A stretch of 64,000 nt of DNA from Lachnospiraceae bacterium (GCA_017617545.1 JAFZVZ010000044.1:124001-188000), one strand, 5' to 3'; positions 26,005 through 34,482 are shown, counted from the stretch's first letter. A program made the numbers and translations. Notes: generated by a model from the sequence alone, not told the origin.

Positions 26005-27327
26005 ATGAGAGAAATCTGCAAACCGGATCCGTTGCTGACGAAGCTGCTGCCGCCGTTGAAACCCGTGCCGGGAGTTGTGTATGTGCCGTCGCAGTTCGCG
26101 CTGCGGTTTGAGCATAACGGAAGACAGTATGCGTTTCACACGATGATGAAGCAGTGCGTCGAGGCCAAGCTGCCGGAGCAGGCAGCGGCGGGCGAGGGCT
26201 ATGATGAGCTGATACAGGGGCAGTTCCTCGTGCCGTCGGACAGGGACGAGTGCGCCTATTACAACTCGGTGTCAACCCTGGTGCGCACGTACACGAGGAA
26301 AAGCGGCAACCGCGGGTTCACCATACTGCCTACGCTCGGATGCAACGCGCGCTGCGTGTACTGCTACGAGGAAGGCATGAAACCGGTGTCCATGACGCCG
26401 GAGACGGTGGAGCAGACGATCCGGTTTATCATAGACACGCACATCGGCGATACGGTGAAGCTCTCGTGGTTCGGCGGGGAGCCCCTGCTACGGCCGGACG
26501 TCATCGACCGGATCTGCGAGGGGATGCGGGAAGCCGGGCTTGAGTATTATTCCACGATGATCACGAACGGAAGCCTGATCACGGAGGAGATCATCCGAAA
26601 AATGAAAACCGACTGGAAGCTTAAGAGGATCCAGGTTTCCATGGACGGAGCGGAGGAGGAGTACATTTTCCGAAAGAAATATGTCGATTATCAGGATTAC
26701 TACCGGTCCGTGATGCGAGCCGTGAGCCGCATGTCCGAGGAAGGGATCCATGTCAACATCCGCTGTAATGTCGACACGAACAACATGGACGGCATCGAAC
26801 AGTTCCTGAGTGATCTGGAGAGCGGGATCGCGAACAAGGATAACGAGAGCATGTACTTAGCGCTGCTCAACAACGCCCGCATGGGAGACGATGACCTGTC
26901 GCTCTGGAAGAAGGTTGTTGAGTTTCAGGAGAAGCATAAAGCTTCGAAAATACGGCTTGGCCGGCTGATCGGACTGCGTCGTGGATTCCGAAAGAGCCAT
27001 TGTATGGCGGACGGCAACGGCGTGGTGATCGCACCGGACGGAAGCCTGTACCCGTGCGAGCATTGTCCGCCGGAAAGCCGGTTCGGCGATGTTTGGAACG
27101 GTACGACGGAGCCGTCGGTCAAAGACGAATTCTGCCGAACGGACATTACTGCTGAGAAATGCCGGAAATGCATGTTCCTCCCGGACTGCACCTCATTTTC
27201 CAACTGCCCGGTGAAGGACACCCACTGCCGGGAGCTGCGGGAGCTGGTCAACCTGAGCGCGCTCAGGGATATGATCGATCGCGCCGGAGATGGTGAGACG
27301 GCGGATGACGGAGACGCGTACTGCTGA
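26005..27327 (+). CDS. Radical SAM/SPASM peptide-modifying enzyme
   Basis: The 440-aa protein has the radical SAM [4Fe-4S] motif CNARCVYC (Cys113, Cys117, Cys120), the SAM-binding SWFGGEPLL, and a C-terminal SPASM region with extra cluster cysteines (SLYPCEHCPPE; CRKCMFLPDC; FSNCPVKDTHC). Such enzymes form thioether, C-C or other cross-links in ribosomal peptides. The N-terminal 100 residues have no clear RRE domain. The start at 26005 (MREICKPD) follows GGGAG; an ATG at 25969 is in frame but has a weak site. The PqqD-like protein and the Cys-containing peptide downstream are probable partners, though a promoter separates them. Confidence 0.9.
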   Translation: MREICKPDPLLTKLLPPLKPVPGVVYVPSQFALRFEHNGRQYAFHTMMKQCVEAKLPEQAAAGEGYDELIQGQFLVPSDRDECAYYNSVSTLVRTYTRKSGNRGFTILPTLGCNARCVYCYEEGMKPVSMTPETVEQTIRFIIDTHIGDTVKLSWFGGEPLLRPDVIDRICEGMREAGLEYYSTMITNGSLITEEIIRKMKTDWKLKRIQVSMDGAEEEYIFRKKYVDYQDYYRSVMRAVSRMSEEGIHVNIRCNVDTNNMDGIEQFLSDLESGIANKDNESMYLALLNNARMGDDDLSLWKKVVEFQEKHKASKIRLGRLIGLRRGFRKSHCMADGNGVVIAPDGSLYPCEHCPPESRFGDVWNGTTEPSVKDEFCRTDITAEKCRKCMFLPDCTSFSNCPVKDTHCRELRELVNLSALRDMIDRAGDGETADDGDAYC

Positions 27328-27408
27328 GTGATGCTGCGAGATGAAATCGGATTGTTTTTCGGTTGGGAGGAAATGCGCCGGAAAATGAACGATTTTCACA
27401 GAAATTGT

Positions 27409-27437
27409 TTGAATATTCTGCGGTAATGTTGTATCAT
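27409..27437 (+). promoter_or_regulatory. Candidate promoter of the PqqD-precursor operon
   Basis: TTGAAT (27409-27414), 17-bp spacer, TATCAT (27432-27437), about 43 bases before the GTG start. Confidence 0.6.
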
Positions 27438-27479
27438 GTTATCGTATTAGGGTACGGATGATGAACGGAGGGAACATCG

Positions 27480-27740
27480 GTGAGACTGAAGGACAATATC
27501 CTCACTCATGAGATCGATGGAACACAGTTTCTTGTCCCTGTCGGCGCGGAGGCGTTCAGGGGGATCGTGAGAAGCAACTCTTCAGCTGCTTTTATCGTGA
27601 ACTGCCTGAAGGAAGAAGTTACACGGGATCAGATTGTGGATGCGATGTGTGCCGAGTACGATGCGCCGAGAGAGGTTTTGGCTGCGGACGTCGATGAAGT
27701 ACTGGAGAAACTCCGTTCCATCGGAGCACTTACGGAATAA
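27480..27740 (+). CDS. PqqD-family peptide-binding protein (RRE)
   Basis: The 86-aa protein has the PqqD fold pattern: FLVPVGAEAFRGIVRSNSSA, a winged-helix-like VTRDQIVDAMCAEY and the final helix VDEVLEKLRSIGALTE. These proteins hold the leader of a precursor peptide and present it to modifying enzymes. It starts with GTG after GGAGGGAACATCG. The precursor gene begins 28 bases after its stop. A standalone PqqD next to a small peptide gene is strong evidence of a RiPP system. Confidence 0.88.
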   Translation: MRLKDNILTHEIDGTQFLVPVGAEAFRGIVRSNSSAAFIVNCLKEEVTRDQIVDAMCAEYDAPREVLAADVDEVLEKLRSIGALTE

Positions 27741-27768
27741 TAACACATGGTAAAGGAGAAGCCGGAAC

Positions 27769-27915
27769 ATGAAAAAGTATGTGAAAGCAGAACTTGAGTT
27801 GATCGACATCGAGACTGAGAACGCAATCCTGACCTCGTGCGGTGATATGGACTGCGGTAATGACGGCACCGATTGTGACAATACGTACGATCCTACTTCG
27901 GGTGCAGCCGGCTGA
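27769..27915 (+). CDS. Candidate RiPP precursor peptide, 48 aa
   Basis: A 48-residue peptide begins MKKYVKAELELIDIETENA and ends DNTYDPTSGAAG. The first 23 residues look like a leader, with the MKKYxKxELExI pattern seen in small peptides of Lachnospiraceae. From Cys24 the sequence is a short Cys/Asp/Gly-rich core with Cys24, Cys29 and Cys36 and no Lys or Arg. The start is supported by AAAGGAG about 12 bases upstream (27752-27758). It lies between a PqqD-like gene and an S26 peptidase, only three bases before the latter. The Cys residues may be cross-linked by the radical SAM enzyme upstream and the leader removed by the peptidase; both are inference. Confidence 0.85.
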   Translation: MKKYVKAELELIDIETENAILTSCGDMDCGNDGTDCDNTYDPTSGAAG

Positions 27916-27918
27916 TCT

Positions 27919-28356
27919 ATGTCGACATCATTTGAATCCTTTCTTGCCGAAGAGGGGAAACTTGTATACAAAACTCGCGGCGTGAGCATGGAACCGATGC
28001 TGCGACAGAACCGCGATCTAGTTGTCATCGAGGTACCGGACGGAAGGCTGAAGCGCTATGATGTAGCGTTTTACAAGCGGGGCGATGCGTATGTGCTGCA
28101 CCGCGTGATCCGAGTTACCGAGGACGGCTACCGGATCCGGGGGGACAATACCTACAGCATTGAGATCGTACCGGAAAGCAACGTCATCGGCGTCCTGACA
28201 GCGTTTAACCGCAAGGGGAAAGAGTACACAACGAATAATCGGGCATATCGTCGATATGTCCGATTTTGGTGTGCGATCTATCCGATCCGGGCGCTGTGGG
28301 TGCGTGCCCGCAGGCTCGGAGTAGGGATATTACGAAAACTCGGACTGCACAAGTGA
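27919..28356 (+). CDS. S24/S26 (signal peptidase-like) serine peptidase
   Basis: The 145-aa protein has the S26 boxes: TRGVSMEPML with nucleophile Ser23, RYDVAFYKRGD, YVLHRVI and IRGDNT. In the usual bacterial enzyme a Lys follows in the place where His61 stands here, so it belongs to the Ser/His type (SipW/ER-like). No N-terminal membrane helix is visible; a basic C-terminal tail (CAIYPIRALWVRARRLG) may touch the membrane. Start codon lies three bases after the precursor stop with no clear ribosome binding site, so translation is likely coupled. Probable role: cutting the precursor leader. Confidence 0.85.
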   Translation: MSTSFESFLAEEGKLVYKTRGVSMEPMLRQNRDLVVIEVPDGRLKRYDVAFYKRGDAYVLHRVIRVTEDGYRIRGDNTYSIEIVPESNVIGVLTAFNRKGKEYTTNNRAYRRYVRFWCAIYPIRALWVRARRLGVGILRKLGLHK

Positions 28357-28449
28357 CTTTAGCGGAACAACCGTTAAGACGAAGGCAGGATCGGGGATGT
28401 TGTGTTAGAGAATTGTTGAAACGGTAGTCTACGGATCGGAGCGGAACAA

Positions 28450-29640
28450 ATGGCGCAGGAAACCTCAAAAGAGATTTTGACCGCACAGAGCCAGGTGGTA
28501 AAGGACCTGGCTTATCTTGTGAGTTGTGCGGTAAACAGCCGTGCACCTGAGAAGGAACGGATCGCTTCGATGGACGTGGATGCGGTGCTGAAACTTGCTT
28601 CCCGCCATTCACTTGCAGCCGCTGCGTCGATGGCTCTCGAGAGTGGCGGATACAAGACGAAGGAAACCGTGACAAAGATTGCTATGGCAGTTCGCAAGAC
28701 GGCTTTCTTTGAAGCGGAGTGGGAGACGATCAGGAAGAAGCTTGAGGGAGCGGGGATATGGTATTTACCCTTGAAGGGCGTAGTTCTCAAATCCATGTAT
28801 CCCCAGTACGGCATGCGCGAGATGGCAGACCACGACATCCTTTTTGATGCGACCAGACAAGCGGATGTGCGTACTATCATGGAGGGACTCGGGTATACGA
28901 CAAAAGAATACGGAACTAGCAATCATGATGCTTACAATAAAGCGCCGGTGATGAGCTTTGAAATGCATTTGGAGTTGTTTGAGAATTGCTTTGACGAGCT
29001 GGAGAAAGTGTATTCGTATTATTCGGATATCGAAAAGAAACTGCTCGGAGAGGGATTCGAGAAGCATTTTTCGGACGAAGACTTCTACCTGCATTTGGTG
29101 GCACATGAATATAAGCATTATTGCGTTTCCGGCACAGGGCTTCGTTCGCTTCTCGATATTTACGTGTTCCTTACGCACAAGACACTGAACTGGAAGTATG
29201 TTGAGAAGGAAACGCGGGAAATGGGCTGCGCGGAGTATGAGAAGATTAACCGTGATCTGGCGTTTCAGTTGTTTGGTGACAGAGAAATGACGGCAGAGTG
29301 CGAGGATATGCTGACATACATCGTTTCCTCAGGTACGTACGGTAATCAGAAGATACGGGCTCAAAACAGAATGAATAAAAACGGGTGGGGGAAAACCCGG
29401 TACATGTTAAGCAGGTTCTCTGTTCCGTTCAGTAAAAAGAACAAGCGATATGAAGTATATTCCCGTAGATATCCGACATTTTACAAGCACAAGATCCTGC
29501 TTCCGCTGCTGCCGTTCTACCGCACCGCGAAAGCGATCCGGCGCGGCAGTTTCAAGAATGAATTCCAGTCGATCCGGGAGGCCGACGCGAGCGGAGCAAA
29601 GTCGCCGGAAAGCGCGGGAACGGATGCGAAGAAGGAATGA
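28450..29640 (+). CDS. Nucleotidyltransferase-like protein (PF14907 type)
   Basis: The 396-aa protein has the pattern of the uncharacterised nucleotidyltransferase family: WYLPLKGVVLKSMYPQYGMREMADHDILFD (shown here as the site with R and D-x-D-like residues, near 107-135), then FEMHLELFENCFDELEKVY and a helical C-terminal half. Members are often encoded in lasso-peptide and other RiPP loci, with a proposed adenylyl or similar transfer. GATCGGAGCGGAACAA precedes the ATG. It sits 93 bases after the S26 peptidase and ends before a separate ribosomal operon, so it closes the cluster. The substrate is unknown. Confidence 0.75.
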   Translation: MAQETSKEILTAQSQVVKDLAYLVSCAVNSRAPEKERIASMDVDAVLKLASRHSLAAAASMALESGGYKTKETVTKIAMAVRKTAFFEAEWETIRKKLEGAGIWYLPLKGVVLKSMYPQYGMREMADHDILFDATRQADVRTIMEGLGYTTKEYGTSNHDAYNKAPVMSFEMHLELFENCFDELEKVYSYYSDIEKKLLGEGFEKHFSDEDFYLHLVAHEYKHYCVSGTGLRSLLDIYVFLTHKTLNWKYVEKETREMGCAEYEKINRDLAFQLFGDREMTAECEDMLTYIVSSGTYGNQKIRAQNRMNKNGWGKTRYMLSRFSVPFSKKNKRYEVYSRRYPTFYKHKILLPLLPFYRTAKAIRRGSFKNEFQSIREADASGAKSPESAGTDAKKE

Positions 29641-29672
29641 ACAAGGTTTTCGTAAAATACGAAAAATAGTGC

Positions 29673-29701
29673 TTGCATTTTCCGAACAAGTTTGATACTA
29701 T
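29673..29701 (+). promoter_or_regulatory. rpmB promoter
   Basis: TTGCAT (29673-29678), 17-bp spacer, TACTAT (29696-29701). The spacer begins with the over-represented octamer ATTTTCCG (29677-29684). Confidence 0.8.
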
Positions 29702-29749
29702 ACTACTGTTCGGTTTTTGAAGACTTATTTCAAAAGGAGGTGCGATATC

Positions 29750-29947
29750 ATGGCTAAGTGTGATATTTGTGATAAAGGCGCTCTGTTCGGAAGACAGATC
29801 AGCATTACGAGAAGTCAGGTTTCCGGACGTGCCAACAGAATGTGGAAGTCCAATGTGAAGTCGGTTCATGTAAAGGTGAACGGCGGAACCAAGAAGATGC
29901 ACGTTTGCACAGCTTGCCTCAGAGCAGGTCTTGTTGAGCGTGCGTAA
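29750..29947 (+). CDS. rpmB: 50S ribosomal protein L28
   Basis: A 65-aa ribosomal protein with CDICDKGALFG at the start and TACLRAGLVERA at the end. Two CxxC pairs (Cys4/Cys7 and Cys54/Cys57) show the zinc-binding form of L28. The start at 29750 follows a perfect AAAGGAGGTG. It has its own promoter and terminator, then asp23-fakA-recG as in many Firmicutes. Confidence 0.97.
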   Translation: MAKCDICDKGALFGRQISITRSQVSGRANRMWKSNVKSVHVKVNGGTKKMHVCTACLRAGLVERA

Positions 29948-29967
29948 TCAACTGCGAATGTATGGAA

Positions 29968-30018
29968 GAGTCCGATAAAGCGATTCTGTGAAGGATTGTT
30001 TTATCGGGCTCTTTTGTG
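29968..30018 (+). terminator. Intrinsic terminator after rpmB
   Basis: GAGTCCGATAAA (29968-29979) pairs with TTTATCGGGCTC (30000-30011), followed by TTTTGTGTT. Confidence 0.9.
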
Positions 30019-30039
30019 TTGTGCGGGGGTAATCGCGGC

Positions 30040-30068
30040 TTGCATTTTTCGCGTGACTGTACTATAAT
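30040..30068 (+). promoter_or_regulatory. Promoter of asp23-fakA
   Basis: TTGCAT (30040-30045), 17-bp spacer, TATAAT (30063-30068). Confidence 0.9.
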
Positions 30069-30152
30069 GAGCGGGGATTTGCGGGAGCAAGTCCTACAAA
30101 ACGTTTGCGCTTGCGAAGGGGAACGCGGCTGCAGACGGGAAAGAGGTGTACC

Positions 30153-30509
30153 ATGGACGGAAATTTAGAGACCAAGTATGGGGAAGTTTATATTGATCTG
30201 GATGTGATCGCACAGTATGCGGGTTCCGCTGCCGTGGAGAATTTCGGCGTGGTCGGAATGTCGGCCGTAAGCATGAAGGACGGTTTGGCGAAGCTGCTTC
30301 GCAGAGAGAGCTTAAGCCACGGTGTTCAGGTGCAGATCGACGGCAACAAGCTTACGATCGATCTTCATATCATTGTATCTTACGGGATCAGTGTGGCGAC
30401 AGTCTGCCAGAACCTGTGTGAGACGGTCAAGTACCGCGTGGAAGAATTTTCCGGATTGATCGTAGAGAAAATTAATGTCTATGTCGACGGAGTACGCGTG
30501 ATCGACTGA
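30153..30509 (+). CDS. Asp23/Gls24 family protein (YloU-like)
   Basis: The 118-aa protein has the Asp23 signatures YIDLDVIAQYAGSAAVENFGVVGM and VNVYVDGVRV-like ending (INVYVDGVRVID). Relatives are membrane-associated envelope or stress proteins; YloU lies next to fakA/yloV in Bacillus. The start at 30153 follows GAAAGAGG and gives the normal N-terminus. It is followed by fakA after 75 bases. Confidence 0.92.
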   Translation: MDGNLETKYGEVYIDLDVIAQYAGSAAVENFGVVGMSAVSMKDGLAKLLRRESLSHGVQVQIDGNKLTIDLHIIVSYGISVATVCQNLCETVKYRVEEFSGLIVEKINVYVDGVRVID

Positions 30510-30584
30510 TGACACTTGCCTTGCGCCGGGAAAGCTTCACCGGCGTTGCCGCGTGACGGCAGAGGCTAAAAGGAGGAACGTAAA

Positions 30585-32261
30585 GTGGCGTTGTTGACAG
30601 TGGATGCCGCACTTCTGCGCAAGATGTTTCTTGCCGGTGCAAAGAATCTGGAATCCAAGAAAGAGATTATTAACGAGTTAAATGTGTTCCCTGTGCCGGA
30701 CGGTGATACCGGAACCAACATGACCCTGACGATCCTGTCGGCGGTCAAGGAGGTTCAGGCCGCACAGGACCAGTCATCCATGAAGGCGCTCTCCAAGGCA
30801 ATGTCCTCGGGTTCGCTGAAGGGTGCGAGAGGCAATTCGGGTGTTATCCTTTCCCAGCTGCTTCGTGGATTTTCCAAGGTTGTCGGTAATTACGACGAGA
30901 TTACGATCCCGATCGCGGCAGAGAGTTTTGCCAAGGCGGTTGACACGGCGTACAATGCCGTAATGAAGCCGAAGGAGGGCACGATCCTCACGGTAGCGCG
31001 CGCAGGTGCTGAACGCGCGGCGGAGCTGGTCGGCGTGAGCCAGGATTTCGAGGATTTTACGACGCAGGTTGTACAGCGCATGCAGGAAGCGCTTGACTAT
31101 ACGCCGGAGCTGTTGCCTGTTTTGAAGGAAGCGGGAGTTGTCGACAGCGGCGGACAGGGACTCCTTGAGGTGATGCGCGGCGGGCTTGACTGCATGCTCG
31201 GCAAGGAGGTCAATCTCGACTTTGAGTCGGGCGCGGAGACGAAGGCGAGCGGCAACGGTGCCAAGGGCGCTGCTTCCGACAGCATCTCCACGGCGGATAT
31301 CAAGTTCGGTTACTGCACCGAGTTCATCATCAAGCTGGAGAGAACGTTCTCCATGGCGGATGAGGCGGCATTCAAGGCATATCTGTCATCCATCGGCGAT
31401 TCGCTTGTATGCGTTTCGGACGATGATATTGTGAAAGTACATGTACATACGAACGATCCCGGTCTGGCGATCCAGAAGGCTCTGACCTTCGGACAGCTGA
31501 CCCGCATGAAGATCGATAACATGCGCGAGGAGCACAACGAGCGCGTGATCATGAGCGCGGAGAAGGCGGCGGAAGAGGAGCCCGCGAAGGACGAGCCCCG
31601 CAAACCGTACGGCTTTGTGGCGGTTTCCGTCGGCGAGGGCATGAACGCCATCTTCCGTGAGCTCGGTGTTGACTGCCTGATCGAGGGCGGCCAGACGATG
31701 AACCCGAGCACCGAGGACATGCTTACTGCGGTTGCCAAGGTCAACGCGGACCACGTGTTCATTCTTCCGAACAACAAGAATATCATCCTTGCGGCTGAGC
31801 AGGCAAAGCACCTTGAGAAGGAGAAGGATATTATCGTGATCCCGACCAAGACGGTGCCGCAGGGTGTGAGCGCGGTGATCGCGTTCAACCCCGAGCTGTC
31901 GGCGGAGGAGAACCTCGAAGCCATGAAGGAAGCTCTCGGTTATGTCAAGAGCGGTCAGGTGACGTACGCGGTGCGCGATACGAGCATCGACGGGCACGAG
32001 ATCCACGAGTCCGACATCATGGGCATTTCCGACGCGGGCATTGTCGCAGTCGGCAAGAACATCGAGGATACGACGCTCGAGATGATCGAGACGATGGTTG
32101 ACGAGGAGTCCGGCCTTCTCAGTATCTACTACGGCAGCGATGTCACGGAGGAGGATGCGCAGGGACTTGCGGATCGGTTCTCCGAGAAGTTCCCGCTGAT
32201 CGATGTGGAGATCCACAGCGGCGGTCAGCCGATCTACTACTATGTAGTTTCCGTGGAATAA
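30585..32261 (+). CDS. fakA: Fatty acid kinase catalytic subunit (DAK2/DegV, YloV)
   Basis: FakA phosphorylates fatty acids held by FakB (DegV) proteins, feeding exogenous fatty acids into phospholipids. The 558-aa protein has the N-terminal DhaL-like ATP-binding domain (ELNVFPVPDGDTGTNMTLT, GARGNSGVILSQLLRG), a middle domain and a C-terminal DegV-like domain (YGFVAVSVGEGM, ending YYVVSVE). It starts with GTG after AAAAGGAGGAACG. No FakB gene is in the window. Confidence 0.93.
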   Translation: MALLTVDAALLRKMFLAGAKNLESKKEIINELNVFPVPDGDTGTNMTLTILSAVKEVQAAQDQSSMKALSKAMSSGSLKGARGNSGVILSQLLRGFSKVVGNYDEITIPIAAESFAKAVDTAYNAVMKPKEGTILTVARAGAERAAELVGVSQDFEDFTTQVVQRMQEALDYTPELLPVLKEAGVVDSGGQGLLEVMRGGLDCMLGKEVNLDFESGAETKASGNGAKGAASDSISTADIKFGYCTEFIIKLERTFSMADEAAFKAYLSSIGDSLVCVSDDDIVKVHVHTNDPGLAIQKALTFGQLTRMKIDNMREEHNERVIMSAEKAAEEEPAKDEPRKPYGFVAVSVGEGMNAIFRELGVDCLIEGGQTMNPSTEDMLTAVAKVNADHVFILPNNKNIILAAEQAKHLEKEKDIIVIPTKTVPQGVSAVIAFNPELSAEENLEAMKEALGYVKSGQVTYAVRDTSIDGHEIHESDIMGISDAGIVAVGKNIEDTTLEMIETMVDEESGLLSIYYGSDVTEEDAQGLADRFSEKFPLIDVEIHSGGQPIYYYVVSVE

Positions 32262-32282
32262 GAATATTCTGAAAATGCGGTT

Positions 32283-32326
32283 CGCCGCGCGAGCCCCTTG
32301 AGCGGGGAGCGCGCGGCGTGTTTTTT
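32283..32326 (+). terminator. Intrinsic terminator between fakA and recG
   Basis: CGCCGCGCG (32283-32291) pairs with CGCGCGGCG (32310-32318), followed by TGTTTTTT. It ends only 14 bases before the recG start. Confidence 0.85.
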
Positions 32327-32340
32327 AGGGAGAGTCGTCG

Positions 32341-34359
32341 ATGAGGTGGAATTCACCGATAACCGAACTCAAGGGCATCGGCCCGAAAAGCGCGGAAGCG
32401 TATCATCGTCTGCGGATCGAAACCGTGGGCGATCTGTTGTCGTGGTTTCCGAAGAAGTACGATACCTTCGAGGCGGAGCGCCCGATCGCGGATGCGAGGG
32501 AGGGGCGTCTTGTCACGCTGCTGGGAACATTTTCCGGAAACCCGCGCGTCATCACGACAGGAAAGGGAATGACCATCCTCACGTGCACGTTCCGAGACGT
32601 GAGCGGGACCATCGCCGCAAAATGGTTCAACGCACCGTTCCTGCGCAAGCAGATCTCCCAGGCGAAGTATGTGCTTCTTCGCGGGAAAATCTCGAGGGAC
32701 CGCGGTGGTCTCTGCATTCTTCAGCCGGAGATCTACACACCGGAACGGTACCGCGAGATGATGAAGACGCTGCGGCCGGTGTACGGACTGACGGCAGGAC
32801 TTACGAAAACCTCGGTCGCGAAAGCGGTTGCGGATGCGCTGCGGCAGTGTGAGATCCCGGACCCCATGCCGGTTTCCATGCGAAAGGAGCTGCGGCTGTG
32901 GAGCTTGAAGGACGCGTATGAGGAGGTTCATTTTCCGAAGAGTGAGGAGACGACGAAGGAAGCTATCCGTCGGCTGGCGTTCGACGAGTTTTTCCGTTTC
33001 CTTGTGGGAATCCGGAGTGTAAAGGAACAGACGGAGGTGATCCCCAACCGGCATCCCGCGTTTATGACGGAGTACGCGAACCGGATCGTCAGGTCGCTTT
33101 CGTACGCGCTCACGGGCGCGCAGGAGAGGTGCTTTCAGGAGATCGCGGAGGATCTGCGGGGCGAAAGCCCGATGCAGCGCCTGTTGCAGGGCGACGTCGG
33201 TTCGGGCAAGACCGTGATCGCCGAGATGGCGCTTGCCACGATCGCGGAGGCCGGGTACCAGGGGTGCCTGATGGTGCCTACCGAGGTGCTTGCGAAGCAG
33301 CATTTTGCGGAGCTGTGCAGACGCTTTGAACCGCTCGGGATCAGCGTAGGCCTTCTCACGGGATCCATGACGGCGGCGGAGAAACGTACGGTCCGCGAGG
33401 CGGCGGAAAAGGGCGAGATCCGCGTGCTTGTAGGAACGCACGCGCTGTTCCAGCAGTCGGTTGGGCTGCCGGAGCTCGGACTTGTGGTCGTCGACGAACA
33501 GCATCGCTTCGGCGTGGAGCAGCGCCGGAAACTGACGGACAAGGGAGTGACGCCGCACGTACTTCTGATGAGCGCGACACCGATCCCGAGAACGCTCGCC
33601 ATGATGCTGTACGCGGACCTTGACATATCGCTTCTCGACGAGATGCCGGGAGAGCGGCTGCGGATCAAGACGGCGGTCGTGGACGGCGGGTATCGTCCGA
33701 AGGCGTGGAAGTTCCTCGAGGAGCATGTCCGCGCAGGGGAGCAGTGCTATGTCATCTGCCCGCTGATCGAGGAGAGCGACGGCCTGGAGGCGAACAACGT
33801 CTCGGACTATGCGGAACAGCTTAAGGAGGCGTTGCCGGATCTGCGGATCGGCCTTCTGCACGGGCGCATGAGCGCTTCTTCGAAAAATGAGGTCATGGAG
33901 GCGTACGCAGCCCATGACTATGATATTCTGGTGAGCACGACGGTCATCGAGGTCGGTATCGACGTCGCCAATGCGACCGTGATCCTGATCGAGGACGCCG
34001 AGCGCTTCGGCCTTGCGACGCTGCATCAGCTTCGAGGGCGCGTCGGACGAGGGAACAAGCAATCGTACTGTATTCTCGTGCAGGGAAGCGATTCGGATGA
34101 GGCGCGCGAGCGGCTGACCGTTCTGCAGACGGCCGCGGACGGATTTGCCATCGCGGAGAAGGATCTGCAGATGCGAGGCCCCGGAGATTTCTTCGGAATC
34201 CGCCAGAGCGGCGACAATGTGTTCCGGATCGCGGACCCGATCCGTGACGCGGAAGTGCTGACGCTCGCGAAGCGCACGGTCGACAGTCTGACCAAGGAAC
34301 AGTACGCCAAAGCCGTGAAGCTTTGTCTTGCAGATAATGACACTAATGTGGTATACTAG
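32341..34359 (+). CDS. recG: ATP-dependent DNA helicase RecG
   Basis: RecG remodels stalled replication forks and branched DNA. The 672-aa protein has the N-terminal wedge/OB domain (LKGIGPKSAEAYHRL, GTIAAKWFNAPFLR), Walker A GDVGSGKTVIAEMA, the DEQH box (VVDEQHRFGVEQRRKL), LLMSATPIPRTLAM, and the C-terminal helicase motifs (STTVIEVGIDVANAT, HQLRGRVGRG). GGGAGAG lies just before the ATG. A terminator stands between fakA and this gene with no room for a promoter, so expression needs read-through. Confidence 0.96.
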   Translation: MRWNSPITELKGIGPKSAEAYHRLRIETVGDLLSWFPKKYDTFEAERPIADAREGRLVTLLGTFSGNPRVITTGKGMTILTCTFRDVSGTIAAKWFNAPFLRKQISQAKYVLLRGKISRDRGGLCILQPEIYTPERYREMMKTLRPVYGLTAGLTKTSVAKAVADALRQCEIPDPMPVSMRKELRLWSLKDAYEEVHFPKSEETTKEAIRRLAFDEFFRFLVGIRSVKEQTEVIPNRHPAFMTEYANRIVRSLSYALTGAQERCFQEIAEDLRGESPMQRLLQGDVGSGKTVIAEMALATIAEAGYQGCLMVPTEVLAKQHFAELCRRFEPLGISVGLLTGSMTAAEKRTVREAAEKGEIRVLVGTHALFQQSVGLPELGLVVVDEQHRFGVEQRRKLTDKGVTPHVLLMSATPIPRTLAMMLYADLDISLLDEMPGERLRIKTAVVDGGYRPKAWKFLEEHVRAGEQCYVICPLIEESDGLEANNVSDYAEQLKEALPDLRIGLLHGRMSASSKNEVMEAYAAHDYDILVSTTVIEVGIDVANATVILIEDAERFGLATLHQLRGRVGRGNKQSYCILVQGSDSDEARERLTVLQTAADGFAIAEKDLQMRGPGDFFGIRQSGDNVFRIADPIRDAEVLTLAKRTVDSLTKEQYAKAVKLCLADNDTNVVY

Positions 34360-34399
34360 CAGAGTACGCGTACAGCGTACTCTGCTAGTATACTTTTAT
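34351..34399 (+). terminator. Terminator hairpin containing the recG stop codon
   Basis: A perfect 19-bp stem (34351-34369 with 34375-34393) with a 5-base loop, followed by TTTTATC. The TAG stop of recG lies in the left arm. Confidence 0.9.
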
Positions 34400-34402
34400 C
34401 GC

Positions 34403-34445
34403 AGAACCGCGCAGCGGAAGGTTCGCTACGCTCACCGCGCGGTTC
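34403..34445. repeat. Inverted repeat AGAACCGCGC...GCGCGGTTC (copy 1)
   Basis: The left arm AGAACCGCGC (34403-34412) and right arm GCGCGGTTC (34437-34445) flank a 24-base loop. A second copy with the same arms is at 59161-59201. Both follow a gene end and could be a spread palindromic element. Confidence 0.6.
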
Positions 34446-34482
34446 GCGGCATTGAATAGTAGTCCTTGTTGTGGAGGAGAAC

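Noticed and set aside
32353-34062. 569-codon - strand open frame inside recG
   Set aside because: Antisense shadow of a certain gene; composition not protein-like.
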